NCBI GenBank assembly: GCA_013414745.1
Contig: CP058707.1
Location: forward strand, 3,674,196 to 3,680,465
Direction: 5' to 3'
DNA: 6,270 nucleotides
DNA from: Bacteroidota bacterium
GTDB taxonomy: Bacteria > Bacteroidota > Bacteroidia > Chitinophagales > Chitinophagaceae
In this document: positions 5,626 to 6,270 of the stretch, piece after piece
Layout of the letters: every line of letters starts with the position of its first letter
Numbering within the stretch: the stretch's first letter is position 1
Notes under the pieces: model-generated
What the model saw: the letters and a program-made list of their open reading frames with translations, nothing else
What the model was told of the DNA's origin: nothing
Database searches by the model: none
Translations under genes and position numbers: made by a program

Positions 5626-5748
5626 GGTTGGTGGCTTTGCGTTCGGTGTGGGATAGGAAGTACAGATGTTTAAGGTTGAACTAAAAGCTAATAGAAACTA
5701 CAAATGTTCAGCCTAGTACATCAGCCACACTGACGCAAAACCACGGTT
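5623..5748 (-). repeat. attC-like site 7 (type A), downstream of cassette F
   Basis: AAC at 5623-5625 and GTT at 5746-5748, 126 bp. The arms GGCTTTGCGTTCGGTGTGG and CCACACTGACGCAAAACC pair with one unpaired T in the left arm. Minus-strand spacers are CGT (3 nt) after AAC and ACCAACC (7 nt) before GTT. The interior closely follows sites 1 and 5. Outer bases are TGCAT on the left and GTAAGCTG on the right. Confidence 0.8.
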
Positions 5749-5910
5749 GTAAGCTGCCATTTTAAGCGTTTAGTGTTGGGGAGGGGTTTGGTGGGGTGTT
5801 GAAGGATGTTAATTGTTGAAGTTTTGAGACAAGGTACAAGCTCTTTGGGCAGGTGTTGTTGGCGTTTCGCCCCTGCCCAATGTGCTTGTAAATATTGTTT
5901 TGATGTGGGT
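5749..5910 (-). other. 3' non-coding part of cassette F, with hairpin and C-rich transcript strand
   Basis: Between the stop of the cassette F gene and the attC-like site are about 160 bp, unlike cassettes A, B, D and E where the gap is a few bases. It holds an inverted repeat (5845-5880) and a G-rich plus-strand patch (5778-5796, with GGGG at 5778, 5783 and 5793). I see no coding sequence; an apparent minus-strand frame over 5721-5960 is the out-of-frame shadow of the real gene and runs into the repeat. Confidence 0.45.
5845..5880 (-). terminator. Hairpin downstream of the cassette F gene, possible terminator
   Basis: TTGGGCAGG (5845-5853) pairs perfectly with CCTGCCCAA (5872-5880). A smaller stem GGCG/CGCC (5861-5864 with 5868-5871, TTT loop) stacks against one side, leaving TGTTGTT unpaired. 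It lies about 30 nt after the stop codon on the transcribed strand. There is no T-run after it on the minus strand, so it may instead slow RNA decay or be a relic of another palindrome. Confidence 0.35.
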
Positions 5911-6270
5911 TTATATTTTGTAGCCTTTGATGAGTTTGTATTCTGTTGACTGTACACCATACTGTGATTTTATGCTGTCTTTTATGGTTTGTGAACGTTT
6001 GCTAAGGTCTTCGTATTGCGTTGTGCGTAGGTCTTTGGCTGGTTTGAGTTGTCCGTATGCTGTTGTTACTCCTGTGTTTGCATCTATTAATGATGTAAGT
6101 TGTGCATTGAGTTCTGTTAAACCTATTTTTGGGTTTGTTGGGCTATAATCTGCACCATAGCTTGTGAGTGTAGATATAATATTTGCAAAATGTTGTGTTT
6201 GACTTCCATAAGAGCGTTCGGATTGTGATACAAATTCTCCTTCTTCGTCTTTTTTAGTTTGTCTGTTTTT
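5911..6270 (-). CDS. Hypothetical helical protein, C-terminal 119 aa (runs off the right edge)
   Basis: The frame is open from the right edge to TAA at 5911-5913 with no interruption. It reads from KNRQTKKDEEGEF through QTQHFANIISTLTSYGADYS, TELNAQLTSLIDANTGVTTA and KDSIKSQYGVQSTEYKLIKG to the end YKI. It is Gln/Thr/Lys/Ser-rich, with heptad-like hydrophobic spacing and no export signal in the visible part, so it looks mainly alpha-helical. From memory it resembles an uncharacterised Bacteroidota family of about 200-230 aa ending 'VK..FG..S..YK.I....F'; I cannot confirm this. In contrast to cassettes A-E it has no frameshift in 360 bp, and its codon and base use are somewhat richer in C on the coding strand. 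It is the most upstream gene of the array in this window. Confidence 0.72.
   Translation of the reverse strand, partial: KNRQTKKDEEGEFVSQSERSYGSQTQHFANIISTLTSYGADYSPTNPKIGLTELNAQLTSLIDANTGVTTAYGQLKPAKDLRTTQYEDLSKRSQTIKDSIKSQYGVQSTEYKLIKGYKI

Larger units (their letters stand above)
406..6270 (-). mobile_element. Integron-like gene cassette array (CALIN-like), transcribed right to left
   Basis: Six related imperfect palindromes of 122-126 bp separate gene units that all face the minus strand. Every palindrome begins AAC and ends GTT, and the flanking bases are private to each cassette: the two edges of one cassette are inverted copies of each other, while the two sides of one palindrome often do not match. 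Integron cassettes show this pattern because recombination at G/TT in a circular attC places TTRRRY at the start of the cassette and its complement (R'') before its own attC. Genes start near the right edge of the cassette and stop close to the left palindrome, as in integron cassettes. No integrase or attI is in the window; if present they should lie upstream of the genes, to the right. Calling it an integron is inference from architecture; a different recombinase using similar sites is possible. Confidence 0.66.

Noticed and set aside
406..5748. The palindromes as MITEs or insertion-sequence ends
   Set aside because: A transposed element would carry the same ends everywhere and short direct target duplications. 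Here the outermost bases differ at each copy and match inversely across the gene, not directly across the element, and no transposase is present.
406..5748. A CRISPR array
   Set aside because: The repeats are 122-126 bp palindromes spaced by whole genes, with no short regular spacers.
5778..5796. G-quadruplex candidate on the plus strand
   Set aside because: There are three GGGG tracts and one GG tract, enough only for a weak two-layer fold, and the transcript carries the C-rich strand.
5721..5960. Minus-strand frame of 79 codons at the end of cassette F
   Set aside because: It overlaps the end of the real gene out of frame and continues through the non-coding tail into site 7.
5927..6148. 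Plus-strand frame of 73 codons
   Set aside because: It is antisense to the uninterrupted cassette F gene, whose composition is clearly more protein-like.

Overview
The window looks like an accessory region of a Bacteroidota (Flavobacteriia/Cytophagia-like) genome. It is AT-rich. Its predicted proteins carry Bacteroidota-style export signals: lipoproteins ending in ..SC followed by Asn-Lys, and signal peptides ending in SFGQ or TTAQ before beta-barrel-like proteins. Every credible gene lies on the minus strand. No rRNA, tRNA, transposase, integrase or CRISPR array is visible.

The main feature is an array of gene cassettes separated by 122-126 bp imperfect palindromes, at 406-530, 2724-2846, 3324-3445, 3929-4054, 4805-4926 and 5623-5748. 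A truncated relative lies around 575-648. Each palindrome runs AAC...GTT on both strands and has two conserved arms. The bases just outside AAC/GTT change at every boundary, but within one cassette the left and right edges are inverted copies of each other for about 13-16 nt. This is what an integron array predicts, because the R' box of a circular cassette is rebuilt from the start of that same cassette. The array therefore reads as an integron-like or CALIN-like array transcribed right to left, each gene followed by its attC-like site. The sites differ from classical attC in a constant 3-nt versus 6-7-nt arm spacing and in boundary complementarity well beyond 7 nt.

Layout from right to left (direction of transcription). 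Cassette F (5746 to beyond 6270): C-terminal 119 aa of an unknown helical protein. Cassette E (4924-5625): beta-barrel-like protein. Cassette D (4052-4807): lipoprotein. Cassette C (3443-3931): small lipoprotein with a regulatory-like beta domain. Cassette B (2844-3326): small lipoprotein. Cassette A (633-2726): two tightly coupled genes, a 357-aa lipoprotein and a 245-aa beta-barrel-like protein. Left of the last site (below 406) are a leader with a strong hairpin and the first 21 codons of a probable XRE-type helix-turn-helix regulator.

All six cassette genes in A-E are broken in the sequence as given. There are about 16 single-base frameshifts, mostly one base missing from A/T homopolymers, plus one in-frame TAG. 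Restoring these bases gives coherent exported proteins that fill their cassettes almost edge to edge. Uncorrected sequencing indels are the likeliest cause; real decay of silent cassettes is the alternative. No experimental function can be assigned to any cassette protein from sequence alone.
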